From Pseudomonas caricapapayae (GTDB lineage: Bacteria; Pseudomonadota; Gammaproteobacteria; Pseudomonadales; Pseudomonadaceae), in NCBI RefSeq assembly GCF_001400735.1, contig NZ_LJPW01000038.1:62001-126000 (forward strand): a stretch of DNA of 64,000 nucleotides, written 5' to 3'. Position numbers and translations under genes: made by a program. Each line of letters opens with the position of its first letter. Positions within the stretch are counted from its first letter, which is position 1. Positions 8,746-17,249 of this stretch are shown here, piece by piece. Under the pieces are notes generated by a model, which ran no database searches, was not told the origin of the DNA, and was given only the letters and a program-made list of their open reading frames with translations.

Positions 8746-9195
8746 ATGACAGGGATCGGACCACGGCTCAAAAAGGAACGGCTGCGCCTCAAGCTGTCGC
8801 AAAGCGCACTGGGCGCGATAGGCGGCGTAGAAACCAACGCTCAGGGCAATTACGAAAACGGTGTGCGCTCCCCCCGGGCGGACTACCTGTCGAGCATCTC
8901 GAACGCAGGCGTGGATGTGGCCTATGTGGTGACCGGCCTCAGCACTGCACGAAATGCCCCCTCGTCAACAGCTGCGGACAGCCCGGCCTGCGCCCCTTTG
9001 AACCGTGTGGTTGCACGCCTGCATGGCAACCTGCACGACGTGACTCAGAACCTCTACCACTTCACCCGCCTGATTGAATCGAATGCAGGCGTCAGCAATG
9101 TGGACAGCGATCAGCTGGAAAATATCAAGAACGACGCAGAGGCAATTACCATTGCGACTGTCCGGCTGATCTACATGACCTCCGGATTGAAGTAA
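8746..9195 (+). CDS. XRE-family helix-turn-helix regulator
   Basis: A 149-residue protein. Residues 1-65 are a Cro/C1-type HTH (IGPRLKKERLRLKLSQSALG, then NAQGNYENGVRSPRADYLSS), with the recognition helix around GVETNAQGNYENG. The YVVTGL segment just after the HTH is common in XRE proteins of pseudomonads and their prophages. The C-terminal 80 residues are helical with no recognised ligand domain. The ATG at 8746 is chosen because the family begins at this point; an upstream ATG at 8668 adds 26 residues unlike the family. It stands alone between the pqi operon and a LysR gene, target unknown. Confidence 0.85.
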   Translation: MTGIGPRLKKERLRLKLSQSALGAIGGVETNAQGNYENGVRSPRADYLSSISNAGVDVAYVVTGLSTARNAPSSTAADSPACAPLNRVVARLHGNLHDVTQNLYHFTRLIESNAGVSNVDSDQLENIKNDAEAITIATVRLIYMTSGLK

Positions 9196-9225
9196 CGCCG
9201 GCATGCGTCGCTCAGCCAGAGCGAC

Positions 9226-10137
9226 TCATTGCGCCGGAAACGTCTTGTCCCTGAGTTTATCCATCACCAAGTCCATGAATGCCGATACCGCCAACGGTAA
9301 ATGTTGCCGGCTGGGATAGAGAACATGCAGGCCGTGACTGGTGCGTTGGTATTCTTCCAGCACCGGGACCAGTCGCCCGTCGCGAAGATCCGAGCGGATC
9401 AGAATCGCCGGCAACAGCGCGATGCCAAGCCCTGCCAGGGTAGCTTTACGCAATGCCTGCGCGGTGTTGGCATTGAATCGGCTGGCAATCTGCACCTCAT
9501 GCATTTTCGCGTCCGGCCCGCGCAGTCGCCAGACAGTGCTCCCGCCAGGGTACGCCGTGCTCACACAGTAATGCCCGTGCAGACTGTGCAGCGAATCCGG
9601 CATACCGTGCGTGGCGATGTAAGACGGACTGGCAACCATGCAGTCATGTCCTTCTTCGATCAGTTGACGCCCTACGTAGCCCGAATCCTGCAAGGGCCCG
9701 CCGCGAAACGCTATGTCCAGCCGGTCTGCGATCAGGTCGGCGCGGTCATCGCTGAGCACGAACTCCACCTGCACCCGTGGATACCGGGCAAGAAAATCGG
9801 CCAGCCACTCCATCGAGAAAAAATCGAAAAAATCTGCCATCGCGGCGATACGCAGCCGACCGCCAGGCTCCTCAAGACCTGAAATAATTTGCTCGCCGGC
9901 GTCCATCAAACCATCGACAGCGCCCACACAGCGTTCGTAGAAGTCCTCCCCCGCCTGAGTAAGAACCAGCTTGCGTGTCGAACGCTGCAATAATCGAGTG
10001 CCTAGGTGTGTTTCCAACTGCTGGATCCGTCGACTGACCGTATTGGAGGGCATCCCCAAATGCCTCGCCGCCTGCGCAAAGCTGTCGCTGCGCACAACCT
10101 GCACAAACAGGGCGACATCATTGAGATCGAGCGCCAC
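9226..10137 (-). CDS. LysR-family regulator, probably of the divergent pirin gene
   Basis: A 303-residue LysR protein with a winged HTH at residues 1-65 (FVQVVRSDSFAQAARHLGMP, SNTVSRRIQQLETHLGTRLL, QRSTRKLVLTQAG) and a periplasmic-binding-like effector domain from about 90 to 295. The start codon is GTG at 10137. It is divergent from the pirin gene with 112 bp between, and a strong inverted repeat lies in that gap (10160-10190). Divergent LysR regulators usually control the neighbour, so pirin control is likely; the effector is not known. Confidence 0.92.
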   Translation of the reverse strand: MALDLNDVALFVQVVRSDSFAQAARHLGMPSNTVSRRIQQLETHLGTRLLQRSTRKLVLTQAGEDFYERCVGAVDGLMDAGEQIISGLEEPGGRLRIAAMADFFDFFSMEWLADFLARYPRVQVEFVLSDDRADLIADRLDIAFRGGPLQDSGYVGRQLIEEGHDCMVASPSYIATHGMPDSLHSLHGHYCVSTAYPGGSTVWRLRGPDAKMHEVQIASRFNANTAQALRKATLAGLGIALLPAILIRSDLRDGRLVPVLEEYQRTSHGLHVLYPSRQHLPLAVSAFMDLVMDKLRDKTFPAQ

Positions 10138-10159
10138 GGTCGAATTCCTTCTATTTATG

Positions 10160-10190
10160 GATTAGTCCAAACCAACTATACCGACTAATC
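10160..10190. promoter_or_regulatory. Inverted repeat between divergent LysR and pirin genes (candidate LysR operator)
   Basis: Perfect 8-bp inverted repeat GATTAGTC-N15-GACTAATC in the 112-bp gap between the divergent start codons. LysR dimers bind dyads with a T-N11-A core, and the position suits joint control of both genes. A TATACC hexamer inside the spacer could be a -10 element. Confidence 0.6.
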
Positions 10191-10249
10191 AAGCAATCCA
10201 GAGAGGCTTATTCTTTGCGCTCAGGCATCGAAGCCCAGAGGACAACGCT

Positions 10250-10969
10250 ATGAACACCATTGTCAGCATCCAGCCACGCGCCATCATCCGCCGCACTACC
10301 GGCAAAAGCAGAGGCCCGATTACTCGCCTTATGAGTCCAGGCGATCTGGGACAACTGTTGAAGCCCTTCGTATTTCTTGACCAATCCGGCATATTGCCAG
10401 ACGGCGGTGTGGAATGGATGAGCGCAGGCAATGGCGTGTGGCATGACGCCCAGCCGGTAAGCGATGCTCCGATTACAGGCTTTCAGTTATGGATAGCCTT
10501 GCCCGCAGCGCAAGAAAACGGCCCCGCGCAAAGCGTTTATCTGGCCGCCTCGCAGGTGACGCAACAAGGTCCGGCGAAGGTGCTGCTCGGTCGTTATGGC
10601 GCGGCAAGAAGCAGCTTGCCGGCACCTGAGGGCATGAACTATCTGGCCGTCCAGCTTAAAGATGGCGAGCACTGGCGCTACACGCCGCCTGCGGGTCATA
10701 CGGTCGGCTGGCTGGCGATCAACAGCGGCCACCTGGACGCAGGCGGCCCGATCAGCGCTGGCGAACTGGCCGTTTTCGAGGAGTCGGATCGCCCTATCGA
10801 TTTTGTCGCAAAAGGCGACACCCATTTTGTGCTGGGATCAGCAGTCAAGCACCCGCACGACCTGGTCACAGGCTATTACTCAGTGCACACCAGTAAAGCC
10901 GCGCTTGCTCAGGGCGAACTGGAAATAGAGCGGATTGGCGCACTGCTGCGCGAGCAAGGCAGGCTCTGA
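10250..10969 (+). CDS. Pirin-family cupin protein
   Basis: A 239-residue protein of the pirin (bicupin) family. The N-terminal cupin has the usual opening SRGPITRLMSPGDLGQLLKP FVFLD. The metal-site motif is altered: most pirins have HPHRGFETVTY, and the matching stretch here reads GGVEWMSAGNGVWHD (around residues 45-65), so the first His pair is missing. The C-terminal cupin is present to about residue 225 (GSAVKHPHDLVTGYYSVHTS). Bacterial pirins include quercetinases and redox-sensing partners of metabolic enzymes. AGAGGA precedes the ATG. The divergent LysR regulator probably controls it. Confidence 0.82.
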   Translation: MNTIVSIQPRAIIRRTTGKSRGPITRLMSPGDLGQLLKPFVFLDQSGILPDGGVEWMSAGNGVWHDAQPVSDAPITGFQLWIALPAAQENGPAQSVYLAASQVTQQGPAKVLLGRYGAARSSLPAPEGMNYLAVQLKDGEHWRYTPPAGHTVGWLAINSGHLDAGGPISAGELAVFEESDRPIDFVAKGDTHFVLGSAVKHPHDLVTGYYSVHTSKAALAQGELEIERIGALLREQGRL

Positions 10970-10979
10970 TTGCCCAACG

Positions 10980-11331
10980 GCATTGATGGCGGTGGTCAAC
11001 GCCGGCGGATTTCGGGAAGCCGCGCGGATCAATGGCAAATCCGCCTCTAGCCTCGGCGATGCCATTCGCCGCATGGAAGGACGGCTTGGGGTGCGGTTGC
11101 TCAACCGCACCACCCGCAGCGTGGCACCGACCGAGGCGGGTGCCTAACTGATGGAGCGCATCGTGCCTGCGCTTGGCGAAGTGGAATCGGCCCTGGATGT
11201 GGTCAACGATTTTCGTGATCGCCGATCAGGAACGCTGAGACTGAACGTTCCCGTGAGTGCAGCCAGACTGGTGCTGCCGTCGCTCATCACACCTTCCCTG
11301 CAAACCTACCCCGATATTCGCCTGGATGCGG
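10980..11331 (+). pseudogene. LysR-family regulator remnant
   Basis: One reading frame encodes a recognisable LysR N-terminus, AVVNAGGFREAARINGKSAS then RLGVRLLNRTTRSVAPTEAG, stops at a TAA (11145-11147), and continues in the same frame as ERIVPALGEVESALDVVNDF and LNVPVSAARLVLP before homology ends near 11325. The start of the HTH, including a credible start codon, is missing, and about two thirds of the effector domain is absent. The break coincides with the 3' end of the convergent symporter gene, so the two sequences were probably joined by a deletion. Clearly a dead gene. Confidence 0.85.
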
Positions 11332-11333
11332 CT

Positions 11334-12863
11334 TCAGCCCATCGCCACAGCAGGGCCGGCGCTGCGACGCGCTGGTGTCGCCATGGCGAACAACTCGTCG
11401 ACGCGTCTGACTTCTTCCGCACTCGGTTTGATCACAATGGCACACACCACAAAAATGCCCGCATTGAAGATCAGACCGACGATGCCACTGGTCAACGAGC
11501 CCAGTGCAGGAATGTCATCCGGGTAGATCGTGGTCAGCACGATGGCGATCACAATCCCCACCAGCATGCCGGCGATCGCGCCTTGCTTGTTGCCACGCCG
11601 ACTGAAGACCCCGAAAAACAGCGGCACGGCCAACTGGATGATGCCCTGGTAGGAAATCTGCGCCAGCAATTGCAGGCGGGCATAGTCGAAGGTCAGGTAA
11701 GCCAGCAATGACGCCGCCGCAATGAAAATCACCATCCCCGCTTTGGCAAGAACGGTCTTCTCGCGATCGGTACGCGGCTTGCTCCACGTCGCCAGGTCAT
11801 TGGCAAACTGCGTGCCGCACACCTGAACACAGCCGTCGACATGGCCGATACTGGCCGCCAGAACGATCATGATTGCCACCCCGAGCAACCACGGCCCGCC
11901 AATGTCGAACAATGACAGAAACCAGCCGTGCTGCGGATGCGCGGCCACGTTCGGGTCCTGGCTGATCGCGGCGGCGAACAGCATCAGAATGCCGTAAAAA
12001 CCACCTACCAGCAGGATGGTCAGCAGCGTGCCCTTCTTCACCGAGCGCACCCCGCTGGCGGTGTAGATACGCTGAAAGCTCATGGGCCAGCACATCGAGC
12101 CGATCACGCCGGTAAAGATCAGGCTGAACATATACATCGGCCCATAGGTACTGCCAGGTCCGCCTGGAATCACCAGCATGCTGGCGGGCAAATGTGACAG
12201 ATTGGCGAACGATGCCTGAGCGCCGAACAGCAGGAAGATGCACAGCGCGGCGCACAGCACATAGGCGATCAGCCCCTGATACATATCAGTCATGATCAGG
12301 CCGCGCATGCCCATGCTCACCGTCCAGTATTGGCGGATCAGGATCACTGCCACCCCGACCAGCAGGCAGGTGGTGACGCCCCAGCGGCCAAAGCTGGCGA
12401 ACTGAAAGAGGGTTGCAAGGGCCTGAATACCCATCACCACCCAGGGGAATACCGAGATGATGCCAATGATCGATGCGATGCGTTTGACTACCGGGCTGTT
12501 GAAACGCATGCCCAGCAAATCCGGCTGGGTGGTCAGGTTGAAACGCTTGCCCCAGGTCCAGGCACGATTGGCCATCAGGTACATGGCCGTTACCCCGAGC
12601 GTGGCGTAGACCATGCCATAAAAGCCCAGTGCGCCACCGACAGAGAGGGCAAAGAATGCCGTGAAGGTAGCGCCCGGCCACCAGGAATTGGTGTAGCACA
12701 TGGCGATAAACCAGGGACCGTAGGAACGGCCGCCCACCGCGTAGTCGGAAAAACTTTCGCTCTTGCGATTGGTTGCATACAGCACTGCGATCATGCCCGC
12801 CAGGAACACGCCGATCAGGCCGAATGTAATGTACAGGTCCGAAACCGTGGCCGTGCTGATCAT
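11334..12863 (-). CDS. Sodium:solute symporter (SSS family)
   Basis: A 509-residue membrane protein with about 13 hydrophobic segments, typical of SSS symporters. The opening (SESFSDYAVGGRSYGPWFIA, then NSWWPGATFTA) is the family pattern at TM1-TM2, and FNLTTQPDLLGMRFNSPVVK is the TM3 region. It uses the Na+ gradient to import a solute. Its start overlaps the stop of a DUF3311 protein (ATGA), a common small partner of such symporters. It is the last gene of a seven-gene minus-strand set with an amidase, a carbamoylase-type hydrolase and two kinases, so it probably imports the substrate of that pathway. Substrate unknown. Confidence 0.92.
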   Translation of the reverse strand: MISTATVSDLYITFGLIGVFLAGMIAVLYATNRKSESFSDYAVGGRSYGPWFIAMCYTNSWWPGATFTAFFALSVGGALGFYGMVYATLGVTAMYLMANRAWTWGKRFNLTTQPDLLGMRFNSPVVKRIASIIGIISVFPWVVMGIQALATLFQFASFGRWGVTTCLLVGVAVILIRQYWTVSMGMRGLIMTDMYQGLIAYVLCAALCIFLLFGAQASFANLSHLPASMLVIPGGPGSTYGPMYMFSLIFTGVIGSMCWPMSFQRIYTASGVRSVKKGTLLTILLVGGFYGILMLFAAAISQDPNVAAHPQHGWFLSLFDIGGPWLLGVAIMIVLAASIGHVDGCVQVCGTQFANDLATWSKPRTDREKTVLAKAGMVIFIAAASLLAYLTFDYARLQLLAQISYQGIIQLAVPLFFGVFSRRGNKQGAIAGMLVGIVIAIVLTTIYPDDIPALGSLTSGIVGLIFNAGIFVVCAIVIKPSAEEVRRVDELFAMATPARRSAGPAVAMG

Positions 12864-13120
12864 AACCCGTCCCCCTCTTGTGGAATTTCACCCAGCAGAG
12901 ACTCGACCATATAAAGCATCCACAGGCCCAGCCCCATGAGCACGGCGATCAGAATCCAGTAGAAGATCGGCAATGGAATACCGAGCACCACAACCGTGCT
13001 GCCGCTGACCTTGAGATAAAACGGTGGAAACAGCGCCATCATCAACAGCGCGAAGAAGTACAGGGCGAACACCCGATTTTTCAGGCGGCCGGGATGTTCA
13101 GAGGACGGAACGTTACTCAT
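12860..13120 (-). CDS. DUF3311 family small membrane protein (symporter partner)
   Basis: An 86-residue protein with two membrane segments (about residues 21-41, FALYFFALLMMALFPPFYL, and 50-72, LGIPLPIFYWILIAVLMGLG), matching DUF3311. These proteins are almost always encoded next to SSS symporters and may be an accessory subunit. The ATG at 13120 has AAGGAG upstream; an extension to 13201 has no ribosome site. It overlaps the symporter gene by 4 bp. A 137-bp gap to the upstream kinase could hold a secondary promoter. Confidence 0.85.
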   Translation of the reverse strand: MSNVPSSEHPGRLKNRVFALYFFALLMMALFPPFYLKVSGSTVVVLGIPLPIFYWILIAVLMGLGLWMLYMVESLLGEIPQEGDGL

Positions 13121-13257
13121 GGAGTGCTCCTTGAATTTCAGGATCGGGCTATGGATAAGTGATCGGATAAAACTCAAGCAGTAAAAGGAACACGCGGTCA
13201 CCCGCTACTTTCTTATTAGTGGCAGTGCTTGTTACAGGTATGACTGGAAAAGACGGT

Positions 13258-14193
13258 TCATGCCTGCCGCAACCAGGTCTCCCAGTGCGAGTCATTGATG
13301 ATGCTGCGCGCGCGCATATGCTTCCAGGTGCCGTACTTGTAGAAATCGAAGTCCAGTTGCGACACCGCATGCTGGACCATCGCCCAGGTCGACCATTTGA
13401 TATCTGCCAGTGCCTTGTTGAGTTTGATCCGCGCGAGGGTTTGCACACTGACCTGACCGAAGTAATCCTCGAGCAGCGCCAGCTCCATGTCGTCGCTGAA
13501 AAACATCTCGCCGAACCACAGCGCCAGTTCGTAATGGCGATCGTTATTGGAGGCGTATTCGAAATCCACCAGGCGAATCTGACGATCCGCGTTGAGCATG
13601 AAATTGCCGGCCAGCGTGTCGTTCATGCACGGCGCCAAATCAATTCCGGAGGCTTGCAAAGCAGCTTTCGCACGCTGATATTGCAAGCACAGCCAATCAT
13701 CGTCCAGAGGCTTGACGCCCTGTAGTTCGGCCACCTGGCTCTGGTGTTCGGCAATCATGTCGAACACTGTCTTGGTCTGTTTCAGCAGCGGCTGATCATT
13801 GAACGCCTTGAGTCCGTGCAAGGCACCGTGACGTATGTCGCACTGCAGGAAGTCATGATTGGACGATGCGCGCCAGCCCTCCATGAACTCGAACACTTCG
13901 ACACCGAATGCTTCGAGAAACGCAAACACCGGCGCGCCATAGCCGGTTTGCGCGGCCTTCACGCTGGCTTCGTGAGCGGTGTGGCGGTCGATGAACATTT
14001 CTGTACCGGCACCCGGCACCTTGAAAAAATAAGCCGTATCGGCACCCTCGACCTCGACCCGCCAGTTGGTGTTGGAGATACCGCCGCTGACCGGCTCGTA
14101 GCCGACGCGTCGTCCCCGCCAGCTGTCGATACTGCGCACTGCGGCTTCCAGCTGTTGCTCCTGGGTACTCACGGACTGCCCTAACGTTTTCAT
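13258..14193 (-). CDS. Choline/ethanolamine-kinase-like phosphotransferase (APH fold)
   Basis: A 311-residue kinase-like protein. The N-lobe has the glycine loop region SGGISNTNWRVEVEG and a probable ATP-binding Lys in YFFKVPGAG. The catalytic loop reads CMNDTLAGNFML (about residue 191), where choline kinases have CHNDxxxxN: the Asp base and distal Asn are kept but His is replaced by Met. The metal-binding motif is LVDFEYASNNDRHYELA. It overlaps the second phosphotransferase gene by 4 bp. Family members phosphorylate choline, ethanolamine, thiamine or amino-alcohols; the substrate here is probably released by the upstream hydrolases. Activity is likely but not proven because of the His change. 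Confidence 0.82.
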   Translation of the reverse strand: MKTLGQSVSTQEQQLEAAVRSIDSWRGRRVGYEPVSGGISNTNWRVEVEGADTAYFFKVPGAGTEMFIDRHTAHEASVKAAQTGYGAPVFAFLEAFGVEVFEFMEGWRASSNHDFLQCDIRHGALHGLKAFNDQPLLKQTKTVFDMIAEHQSQVAELQGVKPLDDDWLCLQYQRAKAALQASGIDLAPCMNDTLAGNFMLNADRQIRLVDFEYASNNDRHYELALWFGEMFFSDDMELALLEDYFGQVSVQTLARIKLNKALADIKWSTWAMVQHAVSQLDFDFYKYGTWKHMRARSIINDSHWETWLRQA

Positions 14194-15143
14194 GCTCTAC
14201 CCTCCTGAACCTGACGCATCCAGCCTTCCAGCCGCGGGTCCTGAACGCACTGCCGACAACGCAGCAATGTCCATTGCCCGACTTTGGAAAACTCCAGTGG
14301 CCGTGAGGACGTCGTACCCGCCCAGAGCCCCCACAATGTCCAATACCAGTCGTTGATCAGTGCATACAGCCTGCAGACGGCATAATCGACTTCCAGGCAC
14401 TGCCCGGCCCACGCGCTGATCCCTTCGCGCCACTGGCTTTCGAACGAATAAAGTTCATTCAGGGTGATCGCAACGTCATACCACGGGTCCGTGCAGCCGC
14501 CATAGTCAAAATCCACAAGGCGCAACCGGCCTTCACTTGACACCATGACGTTGCTGGCCACGCCATCGCCATGCACCGGAACTGCCTGCACAGGGCGGAA
14601 CTGTAACGCCTGCCAGACCATGTCGACGCAACGGTCGATCCACTGATGTTCGGCTGGCAGTGCAACATTGTCACGTTCGCACAGCGCGCGAAGCCGCTCG
14701 ATATCCGCCATCGGCGAGCGCACAAAATCAGGCGCAGGACCGGCATGGACCTGTCGCTTCAGCGCCCATAGCTCCTGAAGCCGGCCCGGCGCAAGCAGGT
14801 CATCGAGCCGGGCAGCACGCCAGTTCACACCCAGGTCCTCGAAGATCAGCACGCCATTGGCCTTGTCGGTGCCCAGCAAGCGCGGCGCAGCACTCGTGCG
14901 GCCTGCATATTCGCTGGCCTGCGCCGCACACTCGATATCGATCAGTTGCGCCATGTCGGCATGCAGCACCTTTGCGTATGCACCGCCCTGTGCAGCGTTT
15001 ACCCGAAACCCCGTCCACTCGGTCGACAGCCTGGAGGGCGATGCAACACCCTGAGTGACGACAGCAGTGTCAGCGTCGGCGTCGAACCCGCAGTTTGCCA
15101 GTGCGCCGAGCAGGCGTGCGGTCAAGTCGTCGGCATAGGACAT
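14190..15143 (-). CDS. Phosphotransferase of the APH / choline-kinase fold (second copy)
   Basis: A 317-residue kinase with the complete catalytic loop VHGDGVASNVMV (about residue 197) and metal motif LVDFDYGGCTDPWYDVA. The N-lobe is clear (NGVLIFEDLG as the hinge). It is related to its downstream neighbour but diverged, and starts 9 bp after the hydrolase stop. Two adjacent APH-fold kinases in a catabolic-looking operon suggest phosphorylation of an alcohol or amino-alcohol intermediate, with either two substrates or a heterodimer in which one subunit is atypical. The exact substrate is unknown. Confidence 0.83.
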   Translation of the reverse strand: MSYADDLTARLLGALANCGFDADADTAVVTQGVASPSRLSTEWTGFRVNAAQGGAYAKVLHADMAQLIDIECAAQASEYAGRTSAAPRLLGTDKANGVLIFEDLGVNWRAARLDDLLAPGRLQELWALKRQVHAGPAPDFVRSPMADIERLRALCERDNVALPAEHQWIDRCVDMVWQALQFRPVQAVPVHGDGVASNVMVSSEGRLRLVDFDYGGCTDPWYDVAITLNELYSFESQWREGISAWAGQCLEVDYAVCRLYALINDWYWTLWGLWAGTTSSRPLEFSKVGQWTLLRCRQCVQDPRLEGWMRQVQEGRA

Positions 15144-15152
15144 GGTCGGCCC

Positions 15153-16433
15153 TCAACGAAACGAATGGGATGAGCTGCAAGCCCGATACAGCAAACCAGT
15201 CAGCATGCGCAAACCGTTGCGCATGTCCTGATCGCTGGTGTATTCGGCCTCGTTATGGGAAACGCCATTGCTGCTGGGGATGAACAGCAGACACACCGGG
15301 TAGTGACGGTTCATGCTGATTGCATCGTGGCCGGCGACGGTCTGGCTGTCGGCGGTCGACAAACCCAGCTCGACGCCTACCGAGTGCGCCAGTGCCGCAA
15401 ACCCTTCATGCAGCCTTGCAGGCGGGCGCAACACGCTGCTTTCCACTTCAAACCCGGTCAGGGTTCTGTCAGCGATAGCGTGCATCGTGGAATCCAGGCG
15501 CCCTGCCGCAGCACTGAGCAGATCGACATCGCGGGATCGGTACTCGATCAGCAGCGACACCCGCGACGGCACTACATTAGGTGAATTGGGGTAAACCTCG
15601 ATACGCCCTACCGAGCTGTGCATCTGCAGGCCGTGTTGTCCGGCCTCTTCGCGCACCGCCGTGATGGTGTGTGCGGCAGCCAGCAACGCATCCCGGCGAG
15701 CGGCCATCGGCGTGGGGCCGGTGTGGTTCTGCTCGCCGTCGAAGCGGACCCGTCGTTTGAGCGCGGCCCAGGTTTCCCGCACCACACCGATCGCCGTCTG
15801 GCTGCTTTCCAGGCCAGCGCCCTGCTCGACATGAATTTCGACATACCCGGCGATATTCAAATCGACGTGATCGCTACCCAGATAGCCGATGGCCTGCAGC
15901 GCATCCTTCAAACGGACGCCATCCCCGTCACGGCTTTCCCAGGCAGTGTCCAGCGCCAGAGCGCCGGTGAATACGCCGCTGCCGATCAGGCTGGGCTGAA
16001 AGCGTGCGCCCTCCTCGTTGGTCCAGTTGACGACCGCCAGATTGCAGCACGGGGTTTCGTCGCGCTCACGCAGTTGCCGCGTCAGACCGGACACCGCCAC
16101 AGCACCGGCAAGCACACCGTATACGCCGTCGAAACGCCCTGCGCTCGGCTGGCTGTCCAGGTGTGAGCCACACAGCACATACGGCGCGTCGGGATCAAAC
16201 GTCATGAGACCGAACATGTTGCCAATCGCATCGACGCGCACTTCAAACCCATGCTCGTTCAGCCAGTCCCGAAACAGGTCGCGCACCCGACCGTCTTCGG
16301 CCGATGCCGCCAACCGGTGCAGGCCGCCCGCGGGCGTCGCACCAATGGCCGAGCTTTGCCGAAACAGGGCTTCGAACGCTGCCAGATCGACTGCACCCGG
16401 TTCGATCAGCTCAGGGGTAGAGGGTATCGACAT
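15153..16433 (-). CDS. M20-family amidohydrolase (N-carbamoyl-amino-acid hydrolase / allantoate amidohydrolase type)
   Basis: A 426-residue metal-dependent hydrolase. Signatures in order: GNMFGLMTFDPDAPYVLCGS then HLDSQPSAGRFDGVYGVLAG (metal-binding His and Asp, about residues 90-110), NWTNEEGARFQPSLIGSGVF (catalytic Glu-Glu, about 145-155), EIHVEQGAGLE (about 205), the dimerisation domain, and SHNEAEYTS (metal His) near the end. Enzymes of this group cleave the C-N bond of carbamoyl or ureido groups (L-carbamoylase, beta-ureidopropionase, allantoate and ureidoglycolate hydrolases). Its start overlaps the end of the DeoR gene by 23 bp. Substrate unresolved. Confidence 0.88.
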   Translation of the reverse strand: MSIPSTPELIEPGAVDLAAFEALFRQSSAIGATPAGGLHRLAASAEDGRVRDLFRDWLNEHGFEVRVDAIGNMFGLMTFDPDAPYVLCGSHLDSQPSAGRFDGVYGVLAGAVAVSGLTRQLRERDETPCCNLAVVNWTNEEGARFQPSLIGSGVFTGALALDTAWESRDGDGVRLKDALQAIGYLGSDHVDLNIAGYVEIHVEQGAGLESSQTAIGVVRETWAALKRRVRFDGEQNHTGPTPMAARRDALLAAAHTITAVREEAGQHGLQMHSSVGRIEVYPNSPNVVPSRVSLLIEYRSRDVDLLSAAAGRLDSTMHAIADRTLTGFEVESSVLRPPARLHEGFAALAHSVGVELGLSTADSQTVAGHDAISMNRHYPVCLLFIPSSNGVSHNEAEYTSDQDMRNGLRMLTGLLYRACSSSHSFR

Positions 16434-17169
16434 GATCTTTCTCCAGGCGTGTCACAAACTCGTCGGCTAACGTGCGATTGGTGACCAGGGTCGTGATCGC
16501 GGCAAACGGCAGGGTATTGATAAAGGTGCGATGACCGAATTTGCCGTCGTCGGCCAGCACAACGCTGCGCGTGCAGTGCCTGACCAGCGTCCTGCGCAAC
16601 ATGGCCTCGGGTTCCTGGTAGTCCATCAGTCCGAGGTCCAGGTCTATGCCGCCGATGCCCATGAATGCAATGTCGTAATGGAACTGTCGGGCGAACTCCA
16701 GCGTGTGCGGCCCGATCAAGGCGTTGTCGGTACGCCGCACATCGCCGGGCGCAACCAGCACCTGATTATCGCTCTGGTGCGATATCAACTGAGCGATGTC
16801 CAGCGAGTTGGTGATGATCTTCAACTGATTGAACCGTGTCAGTTGCTGGGCCAGTGCCAGGGTCGAAGTGCCGGTGTCGAGAAAGATCGCCATGCCCTCG
16901 CTGACCAGTTGCGCAGCGCGTGTAGCGATACCCGCCTTGGCGCGGGGCTTGAGCCTGCTGCGTTCCTGTAAAGGCAATTCTTCGCTGGATCTGGGCAGAA
17001 TCGCGCCGCCGTGAATTCTTCTTAAACGGCCCTCTTCTTCCAGATGCTTGAAGTCGCGACGGATAGTCTCTTCGGACACGAACAACAATTGCGCAAGGTC
17101 CGACGCCTTGACCCGCTGTTGCTGGCCGAGCAGGCGCATGATTTCGTCCAGACGCGGCTGGTTGAGCAT
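16411..17169 (-). CDS. DeoR/GlpR-family transcriptional regulator
   Basis: A 252-residue repressor. HTH at residues 1-55 (RLDEIMRLLGQQQRVKASDL, VSEETIRRDFKHLEEEGRLR, RIHGGAI is the DeoR signature) and a sugar-isomerase-like sensor domain from about 75 (GIATRAAQLVSEGMAIFLDT GTSTLALAQQL). DeoR regulators usually sense phosphorylated sugars or related phospho-intermediates, which fits the two kinases in the same gene set. Start at 17169; an upstream extension lacks family similarity. It sits between the amidase and the hydrolase and overlaps the latter. Confidence 0.92.
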   Translation of the reverse strand: MLNQPRLDEIMRLLGQQQRVKASDLAQLLFVSEETIRRDFKHLEEEGRLRRIHGGAILPRSSEELPLQERSRLKPRAKAGIATRAAQLVSEGMAIFLDTGTSTLALAQQLTRFNQLKIITNSLDIAQLISHQSDNQVLVAPGDVRRTDNALIGPHTLEFARQFHYDIAFMGIGGIDLDLGLMDYQEPEAMLRRTLVRHCTRSVVLADDGKFGHRTFINTLPFAAITTLVTNRTLADEFVTRLEKDHVDTLYP

Positions 17170-17249
17170 AGGGGTGACATTCCGTTGCAAAGTAACGACT
17201 CCAGTGTCCGGGCCCGTTGGCCGTTGATCCGCAAGCAAGAGCGACATAC

